From the NCBI GenBank assembly GCA_031286615.1, contig JAITUA010000019.1, positions 1-64,000 on the forward strand: 64,000 nt of DNA, written 5' to 3'. Source of the stretch: Chryseobacterium sp. GTDB lineage: Bacteria; Bacteroidota; Bacteroidia; Flavobacteriales; Weeksellaceae. Both the position numbers and the translations under genes were made by a program. Below, piece after piece: positions 25,098 through 34,568 of this stretch. The notes below the pieces were generated by a model. That model was not told the DNA's origin, did not search any database, and was given only the letters and a program-made list of their open reading frames with translations. How positions within the stretch are numbered: the stretch's first letter is position 1; each line of letters begins with the position of its first letter.

Positions 25098-25984
25098 GTT
25101 TAAATAAATTTTTTGTTGTGTTGCGTGAAATTATTTTGCCATATAAACCCTGACATTGGGAGTGAATAATTCACATATTTTCATGTACTGTACACATACA
25201 ATGCAAAGATGTAGAATGTATTCCGTCAACGTTGATGTTTTCAAATCTATAACTATTCAGTTCACTTCGGTGGGATAAAATTTGCAAGTAGGTTGTTTAT
25301 TTTATGTACATAAATGCAAATGCAAAATCAATGGGTTTGGTGAAATATTTCAAATATTGAAAAGTATAAAGTGAAATCTGATAATGTAAATAACGCTTAG
25401 AAATATAATAGGATGTTGTAGAGTAATATATTCTATTGTACAAGACTGTGAATGAATGAATTTAACAGTAGAAGTAACATGATAATTCATTCATTTTGAA
25501 AGAAATTTGCATGTTTTTAATGATGTTTTTCGTGAAGAAGTATCGGTTTTGATAGAAAATGATCTGAAAAACGTTTAGTTTATAACAAAAAAAATCCTGA
25601 TTTTATTTTTCTTTTACATCCAGGCAGCTATGATCAGTATTAAAATGAGATTTTTAGTTTAGCTGAATGGCTTTGTGAAGTAAAATATAACGGTAAAATG
25701 TAGTTACAGTTTAGACATGAAATATCCTGTAAAAAACTAAAGCTATATTTTCATTTATTCCGTACTTCTTTAATTGGCATTTGATCATTCTATATTTTCC
25801 TGTTTTGTATGTTGAACATATTCATAAAACATAAGTTATGTGCGGAAAAAATCCAAGACTAACTATAAAATTCTAAAATAGAATAGCTATAATCATGAAT
25901 TTGGCTACTCTTATGAAGAATATAATGTGCTGATTTAATAGGATAAAGGTAATTTTACCGCCCATTTTAAAAAAGAAAAGAAGT
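25098..25984. other. 887-base gap without a gene
   Basis: Very AT-rich and free of convincing reading frames on either strand. It should contain the RiPP operon promoter (minus) and the DUF4303 gene promoter (plus). The only near-match I see on the minus strand is at about 25203-25210 (complement of CAAAGATG), one base off TAnnTTTG. The size is unusual for this gene-dense window. Confidence 0.4.
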
Positions 25985-26518
25985 ATGGATTTTGAAATTT
26001 TGAAACAGCAGATAGAAGATGCTGCTAAGAAAGCTTTTTTAGAAGTGTATGAAAAGCATGGTGCAGAAGAGATTTACAGCTTTGCATTGTATAGTGATGA
26101 AGGTGCAATGACAGTATGCCCTGCAGCCAATACTATAAAAGTACTGGAACCTGCAGATGAAGATGATGCTCTTTATTATAAATATGAGCCGGCAGAATGG
26201 ACGTATGAAATGGAAGGAGCGGATAAAGAGTTCAATGAAATCTGCACTCTGTTGAGAACAGAACTTAGTCAGCATGACGATGATGATCAGTGGTTTGAAG
26301 GTTTTCAGGCTAAACTGTATTCCACCTGTATTGAAGTGCTGGAAAAACTTAAAAATGAGAATTTTTTTACAAAGATAACAGGTAAGGATATTTTCCTGAT
26401 TTTCACGGTCTCAGATTATGAGTTTGAGATGGAAGAACTGAAAAACTCTATCGTAAGACTTAATGATAACGAATACAGAAGTGAATATCTGAACTGGATG
26501 GCTACCTGGGGCAATTAA
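25985..26518 (+). CDS. DUF4303 domain protein
   Basis: 177 residues, acidic and soluble. The N-terminal EDAAKKAFLEVYEKHGAEEIYSFALYSDEG (shown in part: YSFALYSDEGAMTVCPAANT) and the long acidic middle (LEPADEDDALYYKYEPAEW) match DUF4303, a family often seen beside polymorphic toxin and immunity genes. No catalytic motif is apparent. It is followed after 150 bases by two overlapping membrane-protein genes, which may be unrelated. Role unknown. Confidence 0.75.
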   Translation: MDFEILKQQIEDAAKKAFLEVYEKHGAEEIYSFALYSDEGAMTVCPAANTIKVLEPADEDDALYYKYEPAEWTYEMEGADKEFNEICTLLRTELSQHDDDDQWFEGFQAKLYSTCIEVLEKLKNENFFTKITGKDIFLIFTVSDYEFEMEELKNSIVRLNDNEYRSEYLNWMATWGN

Positions 26519-26668
26519 AAGAATGACGAATAAAAAAAACACTTTAAATATATACATATGAAGCCCGATAAAATAATTGTCTCAGAAGCCTCTTATCATT
26601 CACAGTCTCTATAAACCTTTCATAATATCAAATCAGAAACCCCAAATTGAACAACAAGTATATTAATT

Positions 26669-27148
26669 ATGAACAACTACAAATTTTATAAACAGGAAGG
26701 AAATCAATATGTTTTTAAAAACCAGCCGGTATTTATAACGGTGCTATGTATTATCTTCCTGATTGTGGCAGGACTGCTCTTTAACAGTGTAAGGACTCTT
26801 AGCTATGTTATCATTGCCGTGGTAGCACTTATTCTGGTTAATTTTTTCACCAAGAAATTCATCATTGATATGGATCGCATGACGATTACAGGAAAACATA
26901 CCATTTTCGTTCCTGCCAGAACCTATCCGATAGAAAACTTCAGAAACTTTCATGTGCTGGCAACAAAGTATATGGGTTTTATCACCACAAATGTAATGCT
27001 GTCAATGTATTTTGAAGTGAATGGCAAAGAAAAACAGCTTACAATTGGCCAGGCTCTTACCCAAAAAGGAATACAGAAGATGGTGAATGAAACAGAGGAT
27101 ATTATGAACATTAATAATCCTGAGAATGGATATCAGAGACCGCTATAA
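26669..27148 (+). CDS. two-helix membrane protein, PH-like
   Basis: 159 residues. Two adjacent helices (PVFITVLCIIFLIVAGLLF; LSYVIIAVVALILVNFF) are followed by a soluble strand-rich part (FIIDMDRMTITGKHTIFVPA, RTYPIENFRNFHVL), like PH-domain-type membrane proteins. The last 23 bases overlap the start of the next gene in another frame, so the two are probably made together. Family not recognised. Confidence 0.7.
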   Translation: MNNYKFYKQEGNQYVFKNQPVFITVLCIIFLIVAGLLFNSVRTLSYVIIAVVALILVNFFTKKFIIDMDRMTITGKHTIFVPARTYPIENFRNFHVLATKYMGFITTNVMLSMYFEVNGKEKQLTIGQALTQKGIQKMVNETEDIMNINNPENGYQRPL

Positions 27149-27644
27149 GTTTGAAGAAAACGGAAGTGAAATAAGCTTTATGCCCAACTACAATTTCCTG
27201 CGTATTTTAGTATGGTGGCTGGCATTGGGAGTGATTGCTCTTCCTGTAATTCTATATTATTTTAAAGGTAAAACTTCCGGAGATCAGTTTAAAATTGCAA
27301 TGGGACTATGGGGAATTTATATGATCTACTTCCTGTTTGATTTGTTTTTCAGGGTTCCTGTGAAATATATTTTTGATAAATCAGAGAAGTGTATTTACAG
27401 AAAACTTTTACTATCCAGAAAACTCATGAATTTTGATGAAATGACCTATTTTGTCAATGATGAAAGAGGAGGATACTATTATTCAATAGGGAAAAAGAGA
27501 AATCAGTTTGTGAAAAATTACAGAATCAGTAATTATTTCTCAGGTTCTAAAGCTTCAGAAAGAAGAGAAGATGAATATGTCAGGGAAATATTATACCCCG
27601 TTCTGATCGCTGTAGGAATCCCTTTGAATCAACCGGACCAATAA
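27126..27644 (+). CDS. two-helix membrane protein overlapping its upstream neighbour
   Basis: 172 residues starting at the ATG at 27126, inside the end of the previous gene. Two helices (FLRILVWWLALGVIALPVIL; IAMGLWGIYMIYFLFDLFF), then a soluble part of about 85 residues (VKYIFDKSEKCIYRKLLLSR). The overall design mirrors the preceding protein, so both may be subunits of one envelope complex or diverged duplicates. Function unknown. Confidence 0.7.
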   Translation: MDIRDRYKFEENGSEISFMPNYNFLRILVWWLALGVIALPVILYYFKGKTSGDQFKIAMGLWGIYMIYFLFDLFFRVPVKYIFDKSEKCIYRKLLLSRKLMNFDEMTYFVNDERGGYYYSIGKKRNQFVKNYRISNYFSGSKASERREDEYVREILYPVLIAVGIPLNQPDQ

Positions 27645-27686
27645 TAATCAGGATAAATACTAAAACAATAAAGTATGGATGTATGA

Positions 27687-27744
27687 CCATTCCCCTCCTC
27701 CGGAGGGGTGGCGAAAATTCAAAGAATTTTTGACGGGGTGGTTT
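27687..27744. repeat. short dispersed hairpin element
   Basis: TCCCCTCCTCCGGAGGGG (one hairpin) followed by AAAATTCAAAGAATTTTTGACGGGG in two overlapping segments (second hairpin AAAATTCAAAGAATTTT). This paired-hairpin layout is a common intergenic repeat in Chryseobacterium-like genomes, as I remember it; the copy at 4222 may be related. Confidence 0.5.
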
Positions 27745-27757
27745 ATACACAATAACA

Positions 27758-27794
27758 AAAAAATCGGGCGGTTTCGAAGAAACCGCCCGATTTT
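27758..27794. terminator. strong bidirectional terminator
   Basis: AAATCGGGCGGTTTC and GAAACCGCCCGATTT form a 15-bp perfect stem flanked by A and T runs, between the membrane-protein pair and the transketolase operon. Confidence 0.9.
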
Positions 27795-27815
27795 GTTTAT
27801 CTATAATAGCTTATT

Positions 27816-28760
27816 TTAAGCTAAAATTCTCTTTACAGCTTCTTTTACTGCAGCAGCATCAATTTTATACTTCTTCATCAATTCTGCAGGTGTTGCAGAC
27901 TCTCCGAAAGTATCATTTACCGCTACAAATTCCTGTTTTGTAGGTCTTTTTCTTGCAAGCATACCTGCAACAGATTCTCCTAAACCACCAAGGTAGTTGT
28001 GCTCCTCAGCTGTTACAATTTTACCTGTTTTTTCAACAGACTTTAAAATGATCTCTTCATCAAGAGGTTTGATCGTGTGGATGTTGATCACCTCACAAGA
28101 AATACCTTCTTTCTCAAGCTCATCTGCAGCTACAAGAGATTCCCATACAAGATGTCCTGTTGCAACAATTGTTACATCAGTACCTTCCTGAAGCATAATT
28201 CCTTTTCCAATTTCGAAAGGCATATCTTCCGGAATGAAAACAGGAACTACCGGTCTTCCGAATCTTAAATATACAGGGCCTTCAAAATCTGCAATCGCTA
28301 AAGTAGCAGCTTTAGTCTGGTTATAATCACAAGTATTGATCACTGTCATTCCAGGAAGCATTTTCATCATACCGATGTCTTCAAGAACCTGGTGAGTAGC
28401 TCCATCTTCTCCTAAAGTAAGACCTGCGTGAGATGCACAGATTTTTACATTTTTGTTAGAATACGCGATAGACTGACGGATCTGGTCATATACTCTTGAA
28501 GTAGAAAAGTTAGCAAAAGTTCCTGTGAAAGGAATTTTCCCTGTAATGCTAAGACCTGCAGCAATCCCCATCATGTTAGCTTCTGCAATCCCTATCTGAA
28601 AGAATCTTTCAGGAGCCTTCTCAATGAATTTCTCCATTTTCAAAGAACCGATAAGGTCTGCACAAAGTGCTACTACATTAGGATTTTTGTCCGCTAGTTC
28701 TGCTAATCCTGCTCCGAATCCTGAACGAGTGTCCTTTTTTTCTGTATATGTATATTTCAT
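27816..28760 (-). CDS. transketolase, C-terminal subunit
   Basis: 314 residues. It carries the pyrimidine-binding and C-terminal domains of transketolase: [20 protein letters not shown], the catalytic Glu in [29 protein letters not shown] and [16 protein letters not shown]. With the N-terminal subunit encoded immediately upstream (30 bases away) it makes the two-chain enzyme of the non-oxidative pentose phosphate pathway. A split transketolase is also known from archaea and many bacteria. It ends at the strong terminator at 27758. Confidence 0.92.
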   Translation of the reverse strand: MKYTYTEKKDTRSGFGAGLAELADKNPNVVALCADLIGSLKMEKFIEKAPERFFQIGIAEANMMGIAAGLSITGKIPFTGTFANFSTSRVYDQIRQSIAYSNKNVKICASHAGLTLGEDGATHQVLEDIGMMKMLPGMTVINTCDYNQTKAATLAIADFEGPVYLRFGRPVVPVFIPEDMPFEIGKGIMLQEGTDVTIVATGHLVWESLVAADELEKEGISCEVINIHTIKPLDEEIILKSVEKTGKIVTAEEHNYLGGLGESVAGMLARKRPTKQEFVAVNDTFGESATPAELMKKYKIDAAAVKEAVKRILA

Positions 28761-28790
28761 TTTTATTGTATTAATCGAGATATTAAGATA

Positions 28791-29642
28791 TTAGTAATCA
28801 GCTGGAGCTTCTAGGTACAATTGCTTGAATGCTGTGTCTAGCTGCTCATCATTAGGAGCTTTACCATGCCATGCATGAGATCCCATCATATAATCAACCC
28901 CATAACCCATTTCTGTATGAAGAAGGATAGCTACCGGCTTTCCTTTTCCTGTTTCTGTTTTTGCTTTCTCAAGGATTGCAATTACAGCTTCAAGATCATT
29001 ACCGTTCTTTTCTTCCAAGACAACCCATCCGAAAGCTTCCAGTTTAGCATGAAGATTTCCTAAGCTTAATACATCATCTGTATCTCCGTCAATCTGACGT
29101 CCGTTGTAATCAATAGTAGAAATGATATTATCTACTTTTTTCGCAGAAGCATACATTAATGCCTCCCAGATCTGACCTTCCTGAAGCTCACCATCTCCGT
29201 GAAGAGAGTAAACAAGAGATTGATCACCATCTAATTTTTTACCTTGAGCTACACCAAGAGCTACAGAAAGTCCTTGTCCAAGAGAACCGGAAGCAATTCT
29301 GATTCCCGGAAGTCCCTCATGAGTAGTCGGGTGTCCCTGTAATCTTGAATCTAATTTTCTGAAAGTGCTCAGCTCTTCAACAGGGAAGAAACCGAATCTT
29401 GCTAAAGTAGAGTAGAATACCGGAGAAATGTGCCCGTTTGATAGATAAAAATGATCTTCATTTTTGCCTTCCATAGTGAAAGGAAGCTTATAGTTCATTA
29501 CCTTTCCATAAAGGGCTGTGAAGTATTCTGTACAACCTAAACTTCCGCCCGGGTGTCCTGAATTTACAGCATGAACCATTCTTAAAATGTCTCTTCTGAT
29601 CTGCGTAGTAAGAGATTTTAGCTCTTCAATACTTTTACTCAT
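28791..29642 (-). CDS. transketolase, N-terminal subunit
   Basis: 283 residues. It carries the thiamine diphosphate-binding domain: RRDILRMVHAVNSGHPGGSL, and the GDGELQEGQIWEALMYASAK segment of the GDG-x(26)-N motif with the Asn in STIDYNGRQ. AWHGKAPND is the usual C-terminal part. It is the first gene of the two-gene unit. A possible weak -7 (TAAATTCG) lies upstream but does not match consensus. Confidence 0.92.
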   Translation of the reverse strand: MSKSIEELKSLTTQIRRDILRMVHAVNSGHPGGSLGCTEYFTALYGKVMNYKLPFTMEGKNEDHFYLSNGHISPVFYSTLARFGFFPVEELSTFRKLDSRLQGHPTTHEGLPGIRIASGSLGQGLSVALGVAQGKKLDGDQSLVYSLHGDGELQEGQIWEALMYASAKKVDNIISTIDYNGRQIDGDTDDVLSLGNLHAKLEAFGWVVLEEKNGNDLEAVIAILEKAKTETGKGKPVAILLHTEMGYGVDYMMGSHAWHGKAPNDEQLDTAFKQLYLEAPADY

Positions 29643-29698
29643 TATGTCTGATTTATTTGCACGCGAATTTACAATTTTTTACCGGCTTATGGAAATGC

Positions 29699-29727
29699 AA
29701 AAATCCGGATCTCAAAACCCGGATTTT
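29699..29727 (-). terminator. terminator after the frameshifted small gene
   Basis: AAAATCCGG and CCGGATTTT with a 9-10-base loop and T run on the minus strand. It lies upstream of transketolase and so belongs to the remnant at 29753. Confidence 0.65.
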
Positions 29728-29752
29728 AATTTATTTGAATATTTTCCTGCTT

Positions 29753-29964
29753 TTAACAGCCCTCATTGAGGTAAACGGAGATTTCTGTAACAATATTATT
29801 AACAAATTTAAAGCTTAACAGCGTTCCTGCCTGGCTGTCTTCAATATTAAAATAACCGGAATCTTTAATAGGTTTGCTGTTGTCATCCCAATCCGGACGT
29901 ACACTGAAGTTGGGATAATTAATTTCTTTTTCTTTTGTTTAATTTTTGAATGACTTTGTATCAT
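29753..29964 (-). pseudogene. frameshifted small protein gene
   Basis: A minus-strand ATG at 29964 begins MIQSHSKIKQKKK, and the frame is then broken in an A-rich run near 29925-29945. The neighbouring frame reads EINYPNFSVRPDWDDN, ..., SQAGTLLSFKFVNNIV and ends YLNEGC before TAA at 29753. One extra base would join them into a protein of about 69 residues. It has its own -7 element (29971) and terminator (29699), so it looks like a recently disabled gene or an assembly error in the homopolymer. The product is not recognised. Confidence 0.5.
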
Positions 29965-29970
29965 TCGTAG

Positions 29971-29978
29971 CAAAGATA
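29971..29978 (-). promoter_or_regulatory. Bacteroidota -7 element for the frameshifted small gene
   Basis: TATCTTTG on the minus strand, seven bases before the ATG at 29964. Confidence 0.45.
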
Positions 29979-30232
29979 ATTAAAATAGAAAAGTCTATAA
30001 AATTAGTTATTTTAATAAAGAGAATTTGCATATTGAGTTGAATGCTTTGTGGTAGCTTGATTGTTGATTTTTTGCTACTTAAGATCAGTTTTTTTTGAAT
30101 TTTAATATACAATATCTGATAAATTTAGTTAATTTTATAATTCAATATTATTTGAATTATAAACCTTTAACTGATTATTCTTTAGTTTTTGGTCTTGTTG
30201 TTTGAATTAATAAAAATTACAAACCATTATAT

Positions 30233-32464
30233 ATGAAAATTAAACAATTATTTTATTTGGGGATATTTGTGATATCCATTTCCTCAGGGAAAGCTCAGGA
30301 CTTTTTTACAGTGATAAGTGAAAGGTCCATCAAAGCAGATCCTAAAAACAGGACAGTACAGCCGGAAAAGTCATTGACTTATACATTAGATGTGGCCGGA
30401 ATGAAAAGTTATTTTAATTCCGTTCCGGAGTTGAAAGACAGTGACCGTAAAGATAACGCTCCGATTATTGTTTTGCCAATGCCGGATGGTAAGAAAGCAA
30501 AATTCAGAATCTGGAAATCTTCAGTGATGGCTCCTGGGCTAGCCAGCCAGTTTCCTCAGATCGTTACTTTTACAGGGCAGGGAATTGATGATAAGTACGC
30601 TACTATAAAACTGGATTTTACCGAGCTGGGATTCCATGCACAGATAAAATCTATAGTAGAAGGAGATACTTATATTGATCCTTATGCAAAATTGGATATT
30701 AACAATTATATCATTTATAAGAAAAGTGACTTAATTGATAAAGCCCAGAGATCCTGCGGAGTAAAAGATGAAGATTCTTCGTTTGAAAAAAAAAGCGCAC
30801 AAAAAACCGTAAGTCCAAGCGTAGGGACTCAAATTAGAGTTTTCAGATTTGCAGTGGCTTGCACAGGAGAATATGCTGTTGCAGCAACTGGTTCCGCTAC
30901 GCCTACCGTTGCGCAGACCCTTTCCGCAATTGTAACATCAGTAAACAGAGTAAACGGAGTCTATGAGCAGGAAGTTGCTTCTAGGCTGGTATTAGTGGAT
31001 AATGAAGCAAATGTAGTTTTTACAAATGCTGCTACAGATCCATTTAACGGAAATAACAATGCCAACACATTGATTAATGAGAGCCAGACTCAGATTGATT
31101 TACTGATAGGAAATACTAATTATGACATCGGCCATACTTTCAGTACAGGCGGTGGTGGCTTAGCCGGATTAGGAGTAATCTGTAATGCAACCAATAAAGG
31201 AAGAGGGATCACAGGTTCTTCTAACCCGGTTGGGGATCCTTATGATATTGATTATGTAGCTCATGAAGTGGGGCACCAGTTTGGTGGTCCTCATACCTTT
31301 AATGCAATTACAAGCAGCTGTAATGGTAACCGTAGTGCTGCCAATGCTGTAGAACCAGGAAGTGGAATTACGATTATGGCTTATGCAGGAATTTGTGGAA
31401 GCACAAATAATTTAGCTCCTAACAGTATTCCTACTTTCCATACCAAATCATTCCAGTCTATCACAGCAAAAGTTCAGTCAACCTCATGTCAGGTTACACT
31501 TCCGGTGAATAATTTCGCTCCTACAGTAAATGCCGGGGGTGATTTTACCATACCAAAGAGCACACCATTTAGATTAGAAGGATCCGCTTCAGATATAGAT
31601 AACAATCCACTTACCTACAGCTGGGAACAGAATGATGCAGGCCCGGCAGGTGACTGGAATGCTCCAACAGGTAATGCTGCTATATTCAGATCATATGTAC
31701 CTGTAACTGTTCCTTACAGATATTTCCCAAAACTTACAGACGTAATCAATGGTACTGTATCCAAAGGAGAAGTGAGACCATCCTATGCAAGAACAATGGA
31801 GTTCAGACTTACTGTAAGAGACAATAACGCTGGATGTGCAGGGGTTTCAAATGATGATGCTATTATTACTGTTGATGGAAATTCAGGGCCGTTCAATGTA
31901 ACTGCGCCTACCACAGCTGTCAACTGGGCGGGTAATTCTACACAGACCATAACATGGGATGTAGCGAACACAACAGCCTTCCCTGTAAATTGTGCTACAG
32001 TAAACATTTTCCTTTCCACAGATGGAGGTCTTACGTATCCTACACTTATTTTAGGCTCTACTGCAAATGATGGCTCCGAGACCGTTACGATTCCAAATGT
32101 AACGACCACACAAGCCAGAATTATGGTGGCAGCAGAGACGAATGTGTTTTACAATATTAACCCTATTAACTTTACGATCACACAGACATTGGGAGTGAAC
32201 GAAACAGCTTCAAATAAAGATGTATTCGTAGTATATCCTAATCCGAGTAAAGGACTTCTGAATATTAAATTTACCAATTCAAATGAAGTATATGATATGA
32301 CCGTATATGATGTAAGCGGGAAATTAGTATTCACTCAGGCTAATAATAAATTGAACCATGATAAAGTAGGTACTTTTGATTTGTCACAATTGGTTAAAGG
32401 TGATTATCTGATTAAAGTTAAATCCAGAAATATGGAGAAAACAATTAAGTGGATTAAAGAATAA
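30233..32464 (+). CDS. secreted reprolysin-like metalloprotease with T9SS sorting tail
   Basis: 743 residues. Signal peptide (QLFYLGIFVISISSGKAQ), then a propeptide-like region, then a metzincin zinc site HEVGHQFGGPH with ligands at H344, H348 and H354 and catalytic E345. The Met-turn methionine is probably in ITIMAYAGICG. A PKD/cadherin-like region (NNFAPTVNAGGDFTIPKST) precedes a beta-sandwich and the C-terminal type A sorting domain (VYPNPSKGLLNIKF ... LVKGDYLIKV) that directs export through the type IX system. It is a single gene with its own terminator, a probable nutrient-degrading exoenzyme. Confidence 0.92.
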   Translation: MKIKQLFYLGIFVISISSGKAQDFFTVISERSIKADPKNRTVQPEKSLTYTLDVAGMKSYFNSVPELKDSDRKDNAPIIVLPMPDGKKAKFRIWKSSVMAPGLASQFPQIVTFTGQGIDDKYATIKLDFTELGFHAQIKSIVEGDTYIDPYAKLDINNYIIYKKSDLIDKAQRSCGVKDEDSSFEKKSAQKTVSPSVGTQIRVFRFAVACTGEYAVAATGSATPTVAQTLSAIVTSVNRVNGVYEQEVASRLVLVDNEANVVFTNAATDPFNGNNNANTLINESQTQIDLLIGNTNYDIGHTFSTGGGGLAGLGVICNATNKGRGITGSSNPVGDPYDIDYVAHEVGHQFGGPHTFNAITSSCNGNRSAANAVEPGSGITIMAYAGICGSTNNLAPNSIPTFHTKSFQSITAKVQSTSCQVTLPVNNFAPTVNAGGDFTIPKSTPFRLEGSASDIDNNPLTYSWEQNDAGPAGDWNAPTGNAAIFRSYVPVTVPYRYFPKLTDVINGTVSKGEVRPSYARTMEFRLTVRDNNAGCAGVSNDDAIITVDGNSGPFNVTAPTTAVNWAGNSTQTITWDVANTTAFPVNCATVNIFLSTDGGLTYPTLILGSTANDGSETVTIPNVTTTQARIMVAAETNVFYNINPINFTITQTLGVNETASNKDVFVVYPNPSKGLLNIKFTNSNEVYDMTVYDVSGKLVFTQANNKLNHDKVGTFDLSQLVKGDYLIKVKSRNMEKTIKWIKE

Positions 32465-32484
32465 AGAATCCATTCACCAAAATA

Positions 32485-32518
32485 AAAAAGGCTGTCTTCA
32501 ATTGAGGACAGCCTTTTT
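32485..32518. terminator. bidirectional terminator
   Basis: AAAAAGGCTGTC and GACAGCCTTTTT with an 10-base loop, between the protease (plus) and the symporter (minus). Confidence 0.85.
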
Positions 32519-32533
32519 ATTTTTTTATAAAGA

Positions 32534-34093
32534 TTAAACGACTCTTAAATGTTGTTTATTTTTTACCAGCCACAAACCAATAAAGGTCAGCAATCCGTTA
32601 AGAACAATCAGCTCCACACCGATTTTGTAATCGGTATAAGTTGTAACAGCAAGATTGATCAGATAGGTAAGCACAGGTGCTAAAATAGTCACTACAAGAA
32701 TGGAGTATTTTCTTGAGATCTGAAACTTCGTGAAAATTCCAAAAGCAAAAAGCCCTAAAAGTGGTCCGTAAGTATATCCTGCAATTTCCATGATCAGATA
32801 AACAATAGACTTGTCATTCATTGCCTTGAAAACCATAATCAGAATAAAGAAAACTACCGTAAAGATCAAATGTACTTTCATACGAAGGCGTTTCTTTTCT
32901 TTTTCAGTTTTGGTTTTATCTTCATTAAGGTTTAATAAGTCTACACAATACGAACTTGTTACAGCCGTTAAAGCACCATCTGCAGAAGGGAATAACGCTG
33001 AGATCAATCCGATAATGAAAATAACGGAAATCATCATTGGGAAATGCCCCTGAAGAGATAAAGCCGGGAAGAGGTCGTCTCCCATTATATTTTTAATATT
33101 TCCGGCACCATCTTTAAATCCGAAAACATTTGTTACTGTTTCAGAGTTCAGAGTTCCGTATTCTGCTCCGTGCTGTAATGCAAAAAGGTAAAGTAATCCT
33201 CCCAGGAATAAAAAGGCAAGATTCACGATAAGAAGTGTTCCCGCGAAGGTCAGCATGTTTTTCTTTGAATTCTTAAGATTATCTACAGAGATATTTTTCT
33301 GCATCATTTCCTGATCCAGTCCTGTCATCGCAATCGTAATAAAAATTCCTCCCAGAATTGTTTTCAGGAAAAAGGTTTTGGAATTAGGATCAAAATTGAT
33401 GAAATGGGTATAGTTTTTCTGTTCCAGAATAGTATATGCTTCTCCAAATGATAAATTCAGGTTGGATAAAATGTAAACGATACATGCTACAAGGCTGATA
33501 ATCATAAAAGAAGTCTGCAGTGTATCGGTAATAACGATCGTCTTTACACCTCCTTCAAAAGTGTACAGAAGCACCATCAGCAAAAGAACAAGAGAAGTTA
33601 CCCAAAATGGAACTCCCAGCCCTTCAAGCAAGAAAATCTGTAAAACATTCACTACCAGATATAATCTTGCGGTAGCGCCAATTGCCCTTGAAATAATAAA
33701 AAAGATGGAGCCTATTTTATGTGCTTCCACATTGAATCTTTTCCCCAGATACGTATAAATAGACGTGAGGTTCATCTTATAATAAAGCGGGAGCAGTATA
33801 GCTGCAACAATAAAATACCCGATGAAAAACCCGATCACCATCATGTAGTATTCAAAACCGCCGTAAATATATTCGGAGCCGGTCATTTTTCCTACAGTTC
33901 CCGGAACAGAAATAAAAGTAACCCCACTCAAGCTGGTTCCTATCATCCCGAATGCGACGAGCCACCATTTACTCTTTTTATTACCGATAAAAAATGACTG
34001 GTTATCAGAATTTCTACTGGTGAAATAAGAAATCACCAAAAGGCCGATAAAATAGATGAAAACAAATAGCAAAAGGATAGTTCCTGAATTCAT
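32534..34093 (-). CDS. sodium:solute symporter (SSS family)
   Basis: 519 residues with about 13 hydrophobic helices, in the inner membrane. SSS/SLC5 features: the N-terminal SRNSDNQSFFIGNKKSKWWL, GMIGTSLSGVTFISVPG in helix 2, and the conserved GLDQEMMQKNIS loop. The family moves sugars, amino acids, vitamins or sialic acid with Na+. The substrate is not evident, as no catabolic gene is adjacent. It is monocistronic with a -7 element at 34114. Confidence 0.88.
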   Translation of the reverse strand: MNSGTILLLFVFIYFIGLLVISYFTSRNSDNQSFFIGNKKSKWWLVAFGMIGTSLSGVTFISVPGTVGKMTGSEYIYGGFEYYMMVIGFFIGYFIVAAILLPLYYKMNLTSIYTYLGKRFNVEAHKIGSIFFIISRAIGATARLYLVVNVLQIFLLEGLGVPFWVTSLVLLLMVLLYTFEGGVKTIVITDTLQTSFMIISLVACIVYILSNLNLSFGEAYTILEQKNYTHFINFDPNSKTFFLKTILGGIFITIAMTGLDQEMMQKNISVDNLKNSKKNMLTFAGTLLIVNLAFLFLGGLLYLFALQHGAEYGTLNSETVTNVFGFKDGAGNIKNIMGDDLFPALSLQGHFPMMISVIFIIGLISALFPSADGALTAVTSSYCVDLLNLNEDKTKTEKEKKRLRMKVHLIFTVVFFILIMVFKAMNDKSIVYLIMEIAGYTYGPLLGLFAFGIFTKFQISRKYSILVVTILAPVLTYLINLAVTTYTDYKIGVELIVLNGLLTFIGLWLVKNKQHLRVV

Positions 34094-34113
34094 GCTTGAT
34101 TTTTAAATTTTAG

Positions 34114-34121
34114 CAAATATA
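34114..34121 (-). promoter_or_regulatory. Bacteroidota -7 element for the symporter
   Basis: TATATTTG on the minus strand, 21 bases before the symporter ATG. Confidence 0.5.
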
Positions 34122-34221
34122 TAAAAAAGATCAGTCGTGAATCGTGAATTTGAAATACTGTTAGTTTCAAAACAAATTGTGACGAATATTTTGTTTTTAC
34201 AGCCTGTATTTTGCTAAAAAT

Positions 34222-34258
34222 AAAAACCCTTCCAGATTTCTCTCTGAAAGGGTTGTAT
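34222..34258 (-). terminator. terminator of the pirin-GNAT operon
   Basis: AACCCTT and AAGGGTT arms around a 15-base loop with A and T runs, 25 bases beyond the last gene of the six-gene operon. Confidence 0.6.
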
Positions 34259-34279
34259 TGTAAGGGTGGAAAACCGTGG

Positions 34280-34567
34280 CTAGTTCACTAAAACATCCTG
34301 AAGTTCCTCACTTTTCTGGAAACTTGCCTTAGCGAAAGGGCAGAGGGGAATAATTTTTTTTCCATTTTTTCTGGCAAAATCCACTGCCGCGAGAAGCATT
34401 TCCTTACCTACACCTTTTCCGTTGTAGGCTTCTTCCACCTCGGTGTGGTCTATAATAAATCTTTCTTCTCCCGCCCAGGTATACGTCATCATTCCTGCGC
34501 GACTTCCATCTATGAAAGCTTCAAAACTTCCGTGTTTATCGTCGTTGTTTTGTTTTACTTCGATCAT
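34280..34567 (-). CDS. small GNAT-fold acetyltransferase (YjdJ-like)
   Basis: 95 residues, a minimal GNAT domain of the NATD1/YjdJ type. The acetyl-CoA loop is EEAYNGKGVGKEMLLAAVDF, followed by the family's C-terminal IIPLCPFAKASF. It is the last gene of a compact operon: one base separates it from osmC. A relative lies at 37267. In E. coli, yjdI and yjdJ are neighbours, and the same pairing is seen here. Substrate unknown. Confidence 0.85.
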   Translation of the reverse strand: MIEVKQNNDDKHGSFEAFIDGSRAGMMTYTWAGEERFIIDHTEVEEAYNGKGVGKEMLLAAVDFARKNGKKIIPLCPFAKASFQKSEELQDVLVN

Positions 34568-34568
34568 A

